Below, in pieces: positions 55,065 to 64,000 of a DNA stretch of 64,000 nt (its first letter is position 1; each line of letters opens with the position of its first letter). The stretch is from Bradyrhizobium paxllaeri (GTDB lineage Bacteria; Pseudomonadota; Alphaproteobacteria; Rhizobiales; Xanthobacteraceae): assembly GCF_001693515.2 (NCBI RefSeq), contig NZ_CP042968.1, positions 4,774,001-4,838,000 of the forward strand, given 5' to 3'. Made by a program: the position numbers and the translations under genes. Below the pieces are notes generated by a model. It saw only the letters and a program-made list of their open reading frames with translations, was not told the DNA's origin and did no database searches.

Positions 55065-55991
55065 TCATTCCTTGGGGAATTCCAGTCCCATTTCCCGGTA
55101 GCGATCAGGGTCGTCGCCCCAGTTTTCACGCACCTTGACGAACAGGAACAAATGCACGGGCACGCCCAGAATCTCCGCGATCTCCTTGCGCGAATCCGCT
55201 CCGATCGACTTGATGGTGGCGCCGCCCTTGCCGAGCACGATCTTGCGCTGGCTCTCGCGCTCGACAAAAATCGTCTGCTCGATGCGAACCGACTTGTCCT
55301 TGCGCTCGGTCCAGGTGTCGGTCTCAACAGTCGATTGATACGGCAGCTCCTGATGGAGCTGGCGATAGATCTTTTCCCGGGTGATTTCGGCTGCCAGATG
55401 CCGCAGCGGCGCATCCGACATCTGGTCCTCGGGATAGTGAAACGGTCCCGCCGGCACGCCATTCGCCAGCGTCTTGCGCAGGTCGTCGACGCCGTCGCCC
55501 GACAGCGCCGAGATCATGAACGTGTGTTCGAACTTCATGCGCTCGTTGGCGGCCTGCGCCAACGCCAAAAGCTTCTCGCGCGGGATCAGGTCGATCTTGT
55601 TCAGGACCAGGATTTTCGGGTGCGCAACCGTCACCAGCTTGTTCAGGATCGCGTCGGCCTCCTCGTCCAATCCGGCCTTGGCGTCGAGCAGCACGCAGAC
55701 GAGATCGGCGTCATGCGCCCCGCTCCACGCGGTGGAGACCATGGCGCGGTCGAGCCTGCGCTTCGGCGAGAAGATGCCGGGCGTATCGACCAGAATGATC
55801 TGCGCATTGTCCTCGATCACAATGCCGCGGATCAGCGCGCGCGTGGTCTGCACTTTGCGCGAGACGATCGTGACCTTGGAGCCGACCAGCGCGTTGACAA
55901 GCGTCGACTTGCCGACATTGGGGGCGCCGATCAGCGCGACGAAGCCGCAGCGGGTCTCGCCGGGCGCGCCGGGTGCGGGTTCAACTGTCAT
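55065..55991 (-). CDS. era: GTPase Era (16S rRNA / 30S assembly)
   Basis: 308 residues. G1 GAPNVGKSTLVNALVGSK, G3 VDTPGIFSPKRRLD, G4 LVLNKIDLIPREKL and G5-region SALSGDGVDDLRKTL. The C-terminal KH domain has VERESQRKIVLGKGGATIKS. Era binds the 3' end of 16S rRNA during small-subunit assembly. It overlaps the rnc stop by 11 bases, the conserved rnc-era coupling. Confidence 0.96.
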   Translation of the reverse strand: MTVEPAPGAPGETRCGFVALIGAPNVGKSTLVNALVGSKVTIVSRKVQTTRALIRGIVIEDNAQIILVDTPGIFSPKRRLDRAMVSTAWSGAHDADLVCVLLDAKAGLDEEADAILNKLVTVAHPKILVLNKIDLIPREKLLALAQAANERMKFEHTFMISALSGDGVDDLRKTLANGVPAGPFHYPEDQMSDAPLRHLAAEITREKIYRQLHQELPYQSTVETDTWTERKDKSVRIEQTIFVERESQRKIVLGKGGATIKSIGADSRKEIAEILGVPVHLFLFVKVRENWGDDPDRYREMGLEFPKE

Positions 55992-56799
55992 TGCTGCCGC
56001 CGCCCACGCCTTCGCGCTCGATCATCACGGAGGCCGCGACCTTCTCGGCCGCGCGCTTGGAGCCGCCGACGCCTTCGGCCGGCGCCAGGCCCGGCAGATC
56101 GACGGCGACGCGGAATTGCGGGTCGTGATGCGGCCCGGTGCGCTCGATCTCGCGGTAGACCGGCGTCGGCAAACCCTTGCTCTGGGCCCATTCCTGCAGC
56201 ACGGTCTTGGGATCGCGCAGCGGCCGGCGCGGCTTGCGCATCCGTTCCAGCCAATTGCGCTCGACGAATTGCGACGCCGCCGCATAGCCGCCGTCGAGAT
56301 AGATCGCCCCGATCACCGCCTCGCAGATGTCGCCGAGCACGGATTTGCGCAGGCGCGCGCCTGCGCCAGCGCCTACCGCACCGAGCTTGATGTCGTCGAG
56401 CAGCCCGAGCGACTTGGCAACGTCGGCGCAGCTTTCCTTGCGCACGAGATCGGCGAGGCGTTTCGACAATTCGCCCTCGTCGGCCCGCGGATAGGCGCGA
56501 TACAGCATGTCGGAGATGATCAGCCCGAGCACGTGATCGCCGAGGAATTCCAGCCGCTGATAGCTGTCAGCACGATGGCGGGTCGCGGGCTTCAGCGCGG
56601 AGACGTGCGTGAAAGCCGTCGTCAGCAGCGCCGGATCCGAGAACTTGTAGCCGATGCGGCCCTCGATTGCAGTGGCCGCAGCCTTGGCCCCGGCCTTGCC
56701 GCGCTTCTTCTTCGGCGCAGCGGCGCTCGGCGCATCCGCCGGCTGACTCGCCTCGCCTGAGGCCGGTGCGTCGGGAATGGTCGCGGTGTCGTCGTTCAT
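55981..56799 (-). CDS. rnc: ribonuclease III
   Basis: 272 residues. An Ala/Lys-rich N-terminal extension (about 40 residues) precedes the catalytic domain with the signature RLEFLGDHVLGLIISDMLYR and the second acidic motif VLGDICEAVIGAIYLDGGYA. The C-terminal dsRNA-binding domain follows (PKTVLQEWAQSKGLPTPVYR ... GVGGSKRAAEKVAASVMIE). It processes rRNA precursors. The start overlaps the lepB stop by 4 bases. Confidence 0.96.
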   Translation of the reverse strand: MNDDTATIPDAPASGEASQPADAPSAAAPKKKRGKAGAKAAATAIEGRIGYKFSDPALLTTAFTHVSALKPATRHRADSYQRLEFLGDHVLGLIISDMLYRAYPRADEGELSKRLADLVRKESCADVAKSLGLLDDIKLGAVGAGAGARLRKSVLGDICEAVIGAIYLDGGYAAASQFVERNWLERMRKPRRPLRDPKTVLQEWAQSKGLPTPVYREIERTGPHHDPQFRVAVDLPGLAPAEGVGGSKRAAEKVAASVMIEREGVGGGSNDS

Positions 56800-57554
56800 C
56801 GCACGATTGTGAATAGGCGATTCCAGCGCACGGCGGTCGGCCAGCGCCAGAACATCCAGGCATGTTCGCCCTCGGCAATGGAGAAGAAGATCATCTGCGC
56901 CCGGCCGACGATGTTCTCGAACGGCACATAGCCGACGGCGGACAGCACGCGGCTGTCGGTCGAGTTGTCACGGTTGTCGCCCATCATGAAGAAGTGGCCG
57001 GGGGGCACGGTGTAGACGCTGGTATTGTCGTAGAAACCGTTGTCGACGCAGTCGAGCGATTCATAGCTGACGCCGTTCGGCAGCGTTTCCCTCCAGCGCT
57101 TGACGCGCGCGGTGGCGTCGGAGCCGCAGGGGTCCTCCCCGATGAAATCGGAAAGCCGCTCGCGCTTAACCGGCTTGTCGTTGATGTAAAGCAGGCCTTC
57201 CCGCATCTGGATACGGTCACCCGGCAGGCCGATCACCCGCTTGATGTAGTCGGTGGAATCGTCCTTCGGCAGGCGGAACACCACGATGTCGCCCCGGTTC
57301 GGCTCGGAGCCGAAAATACGCCCCGAGAACAGAGGCGGCGACAATGGAATGGAGTAGTGGCTGTAGCCGTAGGAATATTTCGAGACGAACAGGTAATCGC
57401 CGACCAGCAGCGTCGCCTTCATCGATCCCGAAGGGATGTTGAACGGCTGGAACAGGAAGGTGCGGATCACCAGCGCGATCAGGAGAGCATGGATGACGAC
57501 GCGGATGGTTTCGCCCAAGCCGCTTTCAGATTTTGTGCTGGAGGTCACGCTCAT
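56796..57554 (-). CDS. lepB: signal peptidase I
   Basis: 252 residues. One N-terminal helix (VIHALLIALVIRTFLFQPFN), the catalytic Ser in NIPSGSMKATLLVGDYLFVS, the catalytic Lys in STDYIKRVIGLPGDRIQMRE, and the later box HFFMMGDNRDNSTDSRVLSA. It removes signal peptides in the periplasm. Conserved acpS-lepB-rnc-era order. Confidence 0.96.
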   Translation of the reverse strand: MSVTSSTKSESGLGETIRVVIHALLIALVIRTFLFQPFNIPSGSMKATLLVGDYLFVSKYSYGYSHYSIPLSPPLFSGRIFGSEPNRGDIVVFRLPKDDSTDYIKRVIGLPGDRIQMREGLLYINDKPVKRERLSDFIGEDPCGSDATARVKRWRETLPNGVSYESLDCVDNGFYDNTSVYTVPPGHFFMMGDNRDNSTDSRVLSAVGYVPFENIVGRAQMIFFSIAEGEHAWMFWRWPTAVRWNRLFTIVR

Positions 57555-57596
57555 CGCTTTCCCAATTCCCGCGAGCGTTGGCCCGCACGGTGGCAG

Positions 57597-57640
57597 AACG
57601 TTTTCCGCACGCGAATCGCCTGGTTCGCGTCAGGAAAATG
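57597..57640. repeat. dispersed repeat (TGACGCG type), partial copy 4, inverted
   Basis: AACGTTTTCCGCACGCGAAT and CCTGGTTCGCGTCAGGAAAA. Reading the minus strand gives TTTTCCTGACGCGAACCAGG as in the other copies. It lies in the lepB-acpS gap, 43 bases or more before the lepB start. The rest of this 276-base gap shows no gene. Confidence 0.6.
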
Positions 57641-57830
57641 GTCTCAATACTGATGTTGAGGGCCAATTCCGGCGCTAACCTGAATCGGCCCTGGCTCGAA
57701 CTAGTTGCTGCGCGTTTTAGACGGTTGTTCGTGGGGGCGCAATCAAGTGCCGCCTCAAAACTTCATAATCCATTGAAAAACAATGATTTTTAGTTTTGCT
57801 CCGCTTCCCCGGCGCAAACGCCTGCGCGGC

Positions 57831-58250
57831 TCATGATTTGGCGGGCGTGACCGCCGAAATTATGACGAAGGCCTGCGCCAGCGGCCAGTCATCGGTGATC
57901 GACAGATCGATCCGCGCCTCGAACCCCTCCGGCGTCAGCGCTTCCAGCCGGGCCAGCGCGCCGCCGGTGAGTTTCATGGTCGGGCGGCCCCCGGGCAGGT
58001 TCACCACCCCCATGTCCCGCCACCAGACGCCGCGGCGGATTCCGGTGCCGAGTGCCTTGGAGCAGGCCTCCTTGGCCGCGAATCGCTTGGCGTAGGTCGC
58101 GACCACCATCTTTTCGTTGTTGGCCCGGCGCGCCGCTTTGGCGCGCTCGGCGTCGGTGAAGATGCGGTCGAGGAAGCGGTCGCCGTGACGCTCGATCACC
58201 TTGGCAACCCGGGTGATGTCGACCAGGTCGGAACCGATGCCGATGATCAT
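57831..58250 (-). CDS. acpS: holo-[acyl-carrier-protein] synthase
   Basis: 139 residues. The start is [20 protein letters not shown] with the metal-binding Asp; [15 protein letters not shown] holds the second acidic site. It transfers 4'-phosphopantetheine from CoA to ACP. The start overlaps the pdxJ stop (ATGA). Confidence 0.96.
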   Translation of the reverse strand: MIIGIGSDLVDITRVAKVIERHGDRFLDRIFTDAERAKAARRANNEKMVVATYAKRFAAKEACSKALGTGIRRGVWWRDMGVVNLPGGRPTMKLTGGALARLEALTPEGFEARIDLSITDDWPLAQAFVIISAVTPAKS

Positions 58251-59011
58251 GGCCGGCCCGTAATCTTCTGGCGGCCGCGGTCCATCGCCGCGCGCATCTG
58301 CCGCACGGTCTCGCCAAGGCCGACGAACAGCGCCTCCCCCATCATGAAATAGCCGATGTTGAGTTCGGCGATCTCGGGCAGCGCGGCAATCGTCTCGGCG
58401 GTCTGGTAGTCGAGCCCGTGGCCGGCATGAACCTCCAGCCCTGCGGCGCGGCCCAAAGCAGCTCCCTGGACGATTCGCTGCCATTCCGCCTCGGCCTTGG
58501 CAGAATGGCCGTCGACCACGGCGTCGCACCAGCCGCCGGTATGGATCTCGATGACCGGCGCGCGCAGTTTTGCGGCCATCTCGATCTGCCGCGGGTCGGC
58601 GGCGATGAACAGCGACACCCTTATGCCGGCGTCATTCAGCCGGGCGATAAACGGCGCCAGCGCATTGTGCTGGCCGACCACGTCGAGCCCGCCCTCGGTG
58701 GTCAATTCTTCGCGACGCTCCGGCACCAGGCACACCGCGTGCGGCTTGGTGGCCAGCGAAATCCGCAGCATGTCCTCGGTCGCCGCCATCTCGAAATTCA
58801 GCGGCTTCGATATCTGGGCCTTCAGGCGCGCCATGTCGCTGTCGCGGATATGCCGGCGGTCCTCGCGCAGATGCGCGGTGATGCCGTCGGCGCCGGCCTC
58901 GATCGCGGCGAGTGCCGCCCGCACCGGATCCGGCCGCTCGCCGCCCCGCGCGTTGCGAAGGGTTGCGACGTGGTCGACATTGACGCCGAGGCGGAGCGGA
59001 GGAACGGGCAT
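58247..59011 (-). CDS. pdxJ: pyridoxine 5'-phosphate synthase
   Basis: 254-residue TIM barrel making pyridoxine phosphate from aminoacetone phosphate and deoxyxylulose phosphate. Motifs: [66 protein letters not shown] and [19 protein letters not shown]. The start at 59011 (MPVPPLRLG) is preferred over a longer frame that runs into the upstream repeat. Confidence 0.96.
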   Translation of the reverse strand: MPVPPLRLGVNVDHVATLRNARGGERPDPVRAALAAIEAGADGITAHLREDRRHIRDSDMARLKAQISKPLNFEMAATEDMLRISLATKPHAVCLVPERREELTTEGGLDVVGQHNALAPFIARLNDAGIRVSLFIAADPRQIEMAAKLRAPVIEIHTGGWCDAVVDGHSAKAEAEWQRIVQGAALGRAAGLEVHAGHGLDYQTAETIAALPEIAELNIGYFMMGEALFVGLGETVRQMRAAMDRGRQKITGRP

Positions 59012-59055
59012 AACGGTCTCACAGACTGACTTGCAGGCAGAAAGGATAGCACGTG

Positions 59056-59128
59056 TCATGCGCGGGCGTGCCCCGCGCATCCATCTAATTGAGAAGGATG
59101 GATTGCCGGGTCAAGCCCGGCAATGACG
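59056..59128. repeat. REP-like palindromic repeat between rsh and pdxJ
   Basis: TCATGCGCGGGCGTGCCCCG CGCATCCATC, then GATGGATTGCCGGGTCAAGC CCGGCAATGACGA. Same family as 11251-11338. Confidence 0.75.
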
Positions 59129-59135
59129 ATACAGC

Positions 59136-61427
59136 CTACCCGTTGACCCGCTCAACCTTGGCGACGACGGCCTTGGCGCGCAATTGTGCGATAATTGCAC
59201 TGAGATGCTTGAGGTCATAGACCTCAAGATCGATGGTCAGCTCGGTGAAATCGGGCGAGCGGCGCGACATGCTGATATTGTCGATATTGCCGTCATGCTC
59301 GGCGATCACGGTGGCGACCTGGGCGAGGCTGCCAGGCTCGTTGACGTTGTGCACGAGTATCCGCGCCGGAAAACGCTGCGGCATGGTCTCGTCGATATCC
59401 CAGCGCACGTCGAGCCAGCGCTCCGGCTCTTCCTCGAAATCCTTCAGGGCCGGCGACTGGATCGGATAGATCGTTATCCCCTCGCCCGGCGTGACGATGC
59501 CGACGATGCGGTCGCCGGGCACGGCGCCGCCGTTCGGCGCGAACTTCACCGGCAGGTCCGAATTGATGCCACGCACCGGGATCACGGAGGTAGAGCGCGC
59601 CGGGTGCGACTCCGACTTCAGCTTCAATTTGACGGCGAGGCTCTTCTTGGCCCCGTACTTTACCAGCCGTTCTTCCTTGTAGTCCGGATACATGGCGCGG
59701 GCGACGTCGGAAGCCTTCAGCTCGCCGCGCCCGACGGAGGCCATCACGTCCTCGATCGAGGTGCGGGCCAGCCGCGGCAATGCGCCCGTCAGCTTGTCGT
59801 CGGCATATTCAATCTTGGCGCGGGCGAACAGGCGATCGACGATGCGGCGGCCGAGGCCGGCATATTGGTCGCGCACCGCAGTGCGGGTCGCGCGCCGAAT
59901 CGCCGCGCGCGCCTTGCCGGTGATCGCAAGCGATTCCCAGGCCGACGGCGGCGCCGACTGCGCTTTCGAGGTCAAAACCTCGACCTCGTCGCCGTTCTGC
60001 AGTTCCGACGACAGCGGCGCGAACTTGCCGTTGATCTTGCAGCCGACCGCCGAGTTGCCGACGTCAGTATGCACGGCATAGGCGAAGTCGATCACGTTGG
60101 CCTGCCGCGGCAGCGCGATCAGCTTGCCCTTCGGGGTGAAGCAGAACACCTGGTCGTGGAACAGCTCCAGCTTGGTGTGCTCCAGAAACTCTTCCGGATT
60201 GGCGCTTTCGGAGAGGATGCCGACGGTGTGACGGAGCCAGGCAAAGGCGTTGGATTCGTGCTTGAGCCGCTCGGTCGGCGAGCCTGCGCCCTCTTTGTAG
60301 AAGGCATGCGCGGCGATGCCGAATTCCGCGATCTGGTTCATCTCCTCGGTGCGGATCTGCAGTTCGACGCGCTGGTTGCCGGGACCGATCACCGTGGTGT
60401 GGAGCGAGCGGTAGTCGTTCTGCTTCGGCGTCGAGATGTAGTCCTTGAAGCGGCCCGGCACCACCGGCCAGGTGGTGTGCACCACGCCGAGCGCGGCGTA
60501 GCAGTCTTCGACTTCGCTCAGGATGATGCGGAAGCCGTAGATATCGGACAATTGCTCGAAGCCGACCGACTTGCGCTCCATCTTGGTCCAGATCGAGAAC
60601 GGTTGCTTGCGGCGGCCATAGACGCGCGCGATGATCCCGTTCTTCTGCAGGTTCTTGGAAAGCTGACTTTCGATCTCGCCGATCAGATTGCGGTTGCGGT
60701 CGGCCAGCGCGTCGAGCCGCTGCTTCACCACCGCATAGGCTTCGGGATCGAGCACGTGGAAGGACAGATCTTCCAGCTCCTCGCGCATCTCATGCATACC
60801 CATGCGGCCGGCGAGCGGCGCATAGATGTCGAGTGTCTCCTCGGCGATGCGGCGGCGCGAGGCGTGCGGCACGAATTCCAGCGTGCGCATGTTGTGCAGG
60901 CGGTCTGCAAGCTTGATCAGGAGCACGCGGACGTCGTCGGCGATCGCCAACAACAGCTTGCGCAGGTTCTCGGCCTGCTTGGCTTCGCGCGAGACCAGCT
61001 CCAACCGTTTCAGCTTGGTGAGCCCTTCGACCAGCGCGCCGATCTCATGGCCGAAGATGTTGTCGATCTCGGCCCGCGTCGCCTCGGTATCCTCGATGGT
61101 GTCGTGCAGCAGCGCCGCAACGATGGTGGCATCGTCGAGCTTGAGGTTGGTCAGGATCGCCGCGACCTCGAGCGGATGCGAGAAATAGGGATCGCCGGAG
61201 GCGCGCGTCTGCGTGCCGTGCGCCTTCATGGCGTAGACATAGGCGCGGTTGAGCAGGTCTTCGTTGGTATCAGGGTTGTACGAGCGGACGCGCTCGACCA
61301 GGTCGTATTGGCGCATCATCCGCGAGCGCGGCGATTTCGGCTTCTCCGCCACCGGCGATGTCGGGGCGACCGCGACCCCGCCGGTTGCGGCCTGCATCTG
61401 CCTTGAACTGCGGCGCCAATACGCCAT
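59136..61427 (-). CDS. rsh: bifunctional (p)ppGpp synthetase/hydrolase (Rsh)
   Basis: 763 residues. Hydrolase HD domain: PYFSHPLEVAAILTNLKLDD, LLHDTIEDTEATRAEI and LIKLADRLHNMRTLEFVP. Synthetase domain: SVGFEQLSDIYGFRIILSEV, GRFKDYISTPKQNDYRSLHT and RVELQIRTEEMNQIAEFGIA. A TGS domain (LFHDQVFCFTPKGKLIALPR) and a C-terminal ACT domain (ARILVHNVNEPGSLAQVATV) follow. It is the main stringent-response enzyme of alphaproteobacteria. The start is ATG 61427 (MAYWRRSSRQ); GTG 61448 and ATG 61319 are alternatives. Confidence 0.95.
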   Translation of the reverse strand: MAYWRRSSRQMQAATGGVAVAPTSPVAEKPKSPRSRMMRQYDLVERVRSYNPDTNEDLLNRAYVYAMKAHGTQTRASGDPYFSHPLEVAAILTNLKLDDATIVAALLHDTIEDTEATRAEIDNIFGHEIGALVEGLTKLKRLELVSREAKQAENLRKLLLAIADDVRVLLIKLADRLHNMRTLEFVPHASRRRIAEETLDIYAPLAGRMGMHEMREELEDLSFHVLDPEAYAVVKQRLDALADRNRNLIGEIESQLSKNLQKNGIIARVYGRRKQPFSIWTKMERKSVGFEQLSDIYGFRIILSEVEDCYAALGVVHTTWPVVPGRFKDYISTPKQNDYRSLHTTVIGPGNQRVELQIRTEEMNQIAEFGIAAHAFYKEGAGSPTERLKHESNAFAWLRHTVGILSESANPEEFLEHTKLELFHDQVFCFTPKGKLIALPRQANVIDFAYAVHTDVGNSAVGCKINGKFAPLSSELQNGDEVEVLTSKAQSAPPSAWESLAITGKARAAIRRATRTAVRDQYAGLGRRIVDRLFARAKIEYADDKLTGALPRLARTSIEDVMASVGRGELKASDVARAMYPDYKEERLVKYGAKKSLAVKLKLKSESHPARSTSVIPVRGINSDLPVKFAPNGGAVPGDRIVGIVTPGEGITIYPIQSPALKDFEEEPERWLDVRWDIDETMPQRFPARILVHNVNEPGSLAQVATVIAEHDGNIDNISMSRRSPDFTELTIDLEVYDLKHLSAIIAQLRAKAVVAKVERVNG

Positions 61428-61643
61428 TACATCACTGCCTTCTTCCACCAGACCCGGACGGGTCCCGCCTTACGTATCTAATGCGTTTTTGGACGACGAT
61501 GCACGCCGCCGGGACCGCGAAACGGTTCAATTTCGCTTGGGGCCAGCGGCCCATCCAACGCCCACCCCGGTGACCAGCCGGCTGGCCTACGTCAGCCGCG
61601 CCCGCCAAGGACGCATTGTAACCGCAAAAATGTCAACAAAAGC

Positions 61644-61671
61644 AAAGGCCCGGACAGATGTCCGGGCCTTT
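61644..61671 (-). terminator. rho-independent terminator of rpoZ
   Basis: Perfect 12-bp stem AAAGGCCCGGAC / GTCCGGGCCTTT. On the minus strand it is followed by GCTTTTGTTGAC. It lies 40 bases after the rpoZ stop codon, separating it from rsh. Confidence 0.8.
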
Positions 61672-61710
61672 GGCAGATCGGGGAGTTCGGGACGGCCGAA
61701 ATGTTCCGGA

Positions 61711-62103
61711 TTACTCGTCCTCTTCGGGCTGCTCTTCCGGCGGCGCCAGGCCTTCCAGGCCCTTGAGGAGCTCTTCCTCGGTCATGCGCTCAACCGCAAC
61801 CTCGGTGTCGTCGGCATCGACGCTGGCGCCGGCCGAGCCGATCAAAGGCACGGTATCGGGCTCTGGCTCGTCGACCTCCACGAATTTCTGCAGGGAATGA
61901 ACCAGTTCCTCGCGCAGGTCTTCCGGAGAGATCGTGGAATCGGCAATTTCCCGCAACGAAACGACCGGGTTCTTGTCGTTGTCCCGATCAACCGTTAGTT
62001 GCGATCCGGATGAGATCATACGGGCGCGATGTGCCGCCAGCAACACCAGGTCGAACCGGTTGTCGACCTTATCAATGCAATCTTCCACGGTGACGCGCGC
62101 CAT
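61711..62103 (-). CDS. rpoZ: RNA polymerase omega subunit
   Basis: 130 residues. [20 protein letters not shown] and [20 protein letters not shown] are the omega signature, with [20 protein letters not shown]; an acidic C-terminal extension (EEQPEEDE) is usual in alphaproteobacteria. It assists polymerase assembly and, with ppGpp, its regulation. It lies upstream of rsh, its common neighbour. Confidence 0.96.
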   Translation of the reverse strand: MARVTVEDCIDKVDNRFDLVLLAAHRARMISSGSQLTVDRDNDKNPVVSLREIADSTISPEDLREELVHSLQKFVEVDEPEPDTVPLIGSAGASVDADDTEVAVERMTEEELLKGLEGLAPPEEQPEEDE

Positions 62104-62478
62104 AGACTGTCGCTCCGTTATCTGGGGCCAAATATGTCGGTATTGGGGGCTAGTTATAGGGCCAAGGGCCGTTTCGCAAGACTAAATTTGTGATTTGCCT
62201 TCCTAATGGGCTCTGATACCCCAGCTTCGGGGCCAGAATGGCCGGAGCGTCCAGGACGCGGCGAGGTTGCCGTAGACGCGGCAAGGTTGCCGCACGGGAC
62301 AAGTAAATCTCTTCATTGCACTGTCAAAAGTATAGGTTTTTCGCCCTCGCCTCACCATAATTGCAGTGGTGACTGTCGTGGGGCACGATTCACCGAACTT
62401 TAGGCAACAGAACTAGAAAGTGCGCGCGCTCGACGGCCGCTGCGCTAGAAGAGCTAACAACAACGTGAGAACCATTTG
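62104..62478. other. intergenic region, divergent promoters of rpoZ and the NYN gene
   Basis: 375 bases without a gene. A short direct repeat, GCGGCGAGGTTGCCGTAGAC and GCGGCAAGGTTGCCGCACGG, lies at about 62258-62298. TGTCAAAAGTATAGG (62321 on) is locally A/T-rich. No recognised operator. Confidence 0.45.
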
Positions 62479-63108
62479 ATGTCACCGACCTCCAACAAGA
62501 TTGCGCTCTTCATCGATGGCGCAAACCTCTATGCAACCGCCAAGACGCTCGGCTTCGACATCGACTACAAGCGCCTTCTCAAGGAATTTCAGAGCCGAGG
62601 GACGCTGTTGCGTGCGTTCTACTACACGGCGATCATCGAAGATCAGGAATACTCCTCGATCCGTCCGCTGATCGACTGGCTCGACTACAACGGCTACACC
62701 GTCGTCACCAAGGCAACGAAGGAATTCATCGACGCATCCGGCCGGCGCAAGGTGAAGGGCAACATGGATATCGAACTCGCCGTCGATGCCATGGAACTCG
62801 CCGAGCATGTCGACCAGATCGTTCTGTTTTCGGGCGATGGCGATTTCCGCTCGCTGGTGGAAGCGGTGCAACGTCGGGGCGTTCGCGTCACGGTAGTGTC
62901 GACCATTTCGAGCCAGCCGCCGATGATCGCCGACGAACTGCGCCGCCAAGCCGACGTTTTCACCGACCTCGTCGAGTTGCAATCAAAGCTCGGCCGCGAT
63001 CCCTCCGAGCGTCCTGCCCCGCGCGAGCCGCGCCACCACTCCCCGCAATTCCTGCAGCGCGCGACCACGGTTGCGACACGGGCCGGGGATGACGATTTCG
63101 ACGATTGA
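62479..63108 (+). CDS. NYN domain protein (LabA/DUF88 family)
   Basis: 209 residues with a PIN-like NYN fold. Acidic catalytic-site residues are in KIALFIDGANLYATAKTLGF, GNMDIELAVDAMELAEHVDQ and IVLFSGDGDFRSLVEAVQRR. Such proteins are probable RNA nucleases. A basic, Pro-rich and then acidic tail (ERPAPREPRHHSPQ ... DDDFDD) follows. The ATG at 62479 is chosen; a TTG lies one codon earlier. It has its own terminator. Confidence 0.9.
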   Translation: MSPTSNKIALFIDGANLYATAKTLGFDIDYKRLLKEFQSRGTLLRAFYYTAIIEDQEYSSIRPLIDWLDYNGYTVVTKATKEFIDASGRRKVKGNMDIELAVDAMELAEHVDQIVLFSGDGDFRSLVEAVQRRGVRVTVVSTISSQPPMIADELRRQADVFTDLVELQSKLGRDPSERPAPREPRHHSPQFLQRATTVATRAGDDDFDD

Positions 63109-63130
63109 GAACAGGCCAATACGCTGCTAG

Positions 63131-63170
63131 AGCCTCGGTTCTGATTGAAAACAGAACCGGGGCTTTTTGT
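63131..63170 (+). terminator. rho-independent terminator of the NYN gene
   Basis: AGCCTCGGTTCTG / CAGAACCGGGGCT (13 bp, one mismatch), loop ATTGAAAA, then TTTTTGTTTG. It begins 22 bases after the stop codon. Confidence 0.88.
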
Positions 63171-63180
63171 TTGCCGCGCG

Positions 63181-63246
63181 CATCTGACGCGAACCGGTTT
63201 CCATCCCGGACAGATCCGTGGCTGGCTTTCGCTCGAAGACGCTTTG
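63181..63246. repeat. dispersed repeat (TGACGCG type), copy 5
   Basis: CATCTGACGCGAACCGGTTT, CCATCCCGGACAGATCCGTG and GCTTTCGCTCGAAGACGCTT in order. It lies just upstream of the uracil-DNA glycosylase start. Confidence 0.65.
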
Positions 63247-63267
63247 GACAGAAAACGCTTTGGACAC

Positions 63268-63921
63268 ATGGCTAGCCTCCCTGCCCCTGCTGCCGCCGAA
63301 CCCGATCGCAACTGCCCGCTCTGTCCGAGGCTCGCCGAATTTCGCAGCCAGGCGCGCGCCCGCGAGCCCGATTGGCACAACTCGCCGGTCGCTTCTTTCG
63401 GCGAAGCAAATGCGCAACTGTTGATTGTCGGGCTGGCGCCGGGCCTACAGGGCGCCAACCGGACCGGGCGTCCGTTCACCGGCGACTACGCCGGCGATCT
63501 CCTATATGCCACCTTGCTCGAATACGGCTTTGCCAAGGGCGTCTATCAGGCGCGGCCGGACGACGGCCTCAAGCTGGTCGACTGCCGGATCAGCAACGCG
63601 GTGCGCTGCGTGCCACCGCAGAACAAGCCGCTGCCGGCCGAGATCAACACCTGCCGGCAATTTCTCGCGACGACAATCGCGACCATGCCCAAGCTGCGCG
63701 CAGTCGTCCTGCTTGGCAGGATTGCGCATGACTCTACGCTCAAGGCGCTCACCCTTCGCAGTGCAGCCGCACCGTTTTCGCACGGCGCCGTGCACAAGGC
63801 CGGCAAGATCAAGCTCTACGACAGCTACCACTGCTCGCGCTACAACACGAATACGAGGGTGCTGACGCCGGAGATGTTTCGTAACGTGTTTGCGAAAGTG
63901 CGGAAGGATCTGGATTCGTAG
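63268..63921 (+). CDS. uracil-DNA glycosylase, family 5-like (UDGb)
   Basis: 217 residues. CPLCPRLAEFRSQARAREPD with the iron-sulfur-type Cys pair, active-site motif LLIVGLAPGLQGANRTGRPF, TGDYAGDLLYATLLEYG, and SNAVRCVPPQNKPLPAEINT; the C-terminal motif is DSYHCSRYNTNTRVLTP. It removes uracil and related deaminated bases from DNA. The start at 63268 (MASLPAPAAAEP) is chosen because the longer frame runs through the dispersed repeat and has no ribosome binding site. Confidence 0.9.
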   Translation: MASLPAPAAAEPDRNCPLCPRLAEFRSQARAREPDWHNSPVASFGEANAQLLIVGLAPGLQGANRTGRPFTGDYAGDLLYATLLEYGFAKGVYQARPDDGLKLVDCRISNAVRCVPPQNKPLPAEINTCRQFLATTIATMPKLRAVVLLGRIAHDSTLKALTLRSAAAPFSHGAVHKAGKIKLYDSYHCSRYNTNTRVLTPEMFRNVFAKVRKDLDS

Positions 63922-63946
63922 GGTGGCCGCAGCGTGCCCACCCTCA
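63919..63946. repeat. partial GTAGGGTGGGCAAAG-type repeat
   Basis: GTAGGGTGGCCGCAGCGTGC CCACCCTC directly at the glycosylase stop codon; a shortened unit of the 50091-50186 family. The remaining bases to 64000 hold no supported gene. Confidence 0.55.
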
Positions 63947-64000
63947 TATGAGGCCTTTTGAGTCAAGCGTCCGGACCGGGGCTTGGATGTGATTTTTACG

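Noticed and set aside
59184..61406. Very long open frame (740 codons) antisense to rsh
   Set aside because: GC-rich coding DNA leaves the opposite strand open by codon bias; the translation is Arg/Asp/Leu-rich with no domain, and rsh on the other strand is certain.
63145..63267. Longer N-terminus for the uracil-DNA glycosylase
   Set aside because: The extra codons come from the terminator region and a dispersed repeat; family alignment starts near the CPLCPRL motif.

Overview
The window is a GC-rich alphaproteobacterial chromosome segment, most like Bradyrhizobium or a close relative (Bradyrhizobiaceae/Nitrobacteraceae). The evidence is the conserved gene orders glyA-nrdR-ribD-ribE-ribH-nusB-thiL and rpoZ / rsh-pdxJ-acpS-lepB-rnc-era-recO, the DUF6163 - hemB - RDD - bpt neighbourhood beside an LdtR-type regulator, a HemB without zinc cysteines, and many short palindromic repeats of types common in this group. 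About 66 protein genes are supported. No tRNA, rRNA or CRISPR array was seen.

Layout. 13-1752: DUF177 and ubiquinol-cytochrome c chaperone genes divergent from a BamE/OmlA lipoprotein. 1947-5193: a cytoplasmic histidine kinase, a LuxR-type response regulator, a receiver-only protein and a lower-GC protein of unknown function. 5475-6479: a Bug-type solute receptor. 6631-9008: a 51-residue unknown protein and a K+-independent H+-pyrophosphatase, each followed by a near-identical terminator. 9262-14907: the thiL...glyA operon on the minus strand. 15205-18021: a glutathione transferase gene, repeats, and an IS110-family element sitting inside a dispersed repeat. 18022-20305: small membrane or secreted proteins. 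20416-24672: a carbohydrate ABC importer. 25087-29564: ldtR, DUF6163, hemB, RDD and bpt. 29699-34773: mntH divergent from a PspA-YqiJ-flotillin membrane-stress operon. 34940-37791: an MFS exporter, a small protein and an adenylate cyclase. 37839-44041: an arsenic-resistance island. 44071-47498: a DMT exporter, a small protein, an MFS protein and a secreted DUF1080-like protein. 47859-51135: chromate resistance (chrB-chrA) and a CDF metal exporter. 51334-62103: the housekeeping block parC, recO, era, rnc, lepB, acpS, pdxJ, rsh, rpoZ. 62479-63921: a NYN-domain protein and a family-5-type uracil-DNA glycosylase.

Two observations stand out. First, the IS110 element interrupts a recognisable repeat, so both ends can be placed (16341 and 17630, CT core). 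Its 188-nt left end folds into a bridge-RNA-like structure whose two target guides match the interrupted site and whose left donor guide matches the element's right end. Second, the PspA gene is preceded in frame by about 160 codons that resemble the N-terminal (WED/REC) part of TnpB/OrfB proteins without the RuvC nuclease. A strong ribosome binding site before an internal ATG would also allow PspA to be made alone.

Metal and oxyanion handling is a theme: Mn(II) import, arsenate reduction with aquaglyceroporin and MFS routes, chromate export and a His-rich CDF protein. These accessory genes sit between conserved housekeeping operons.
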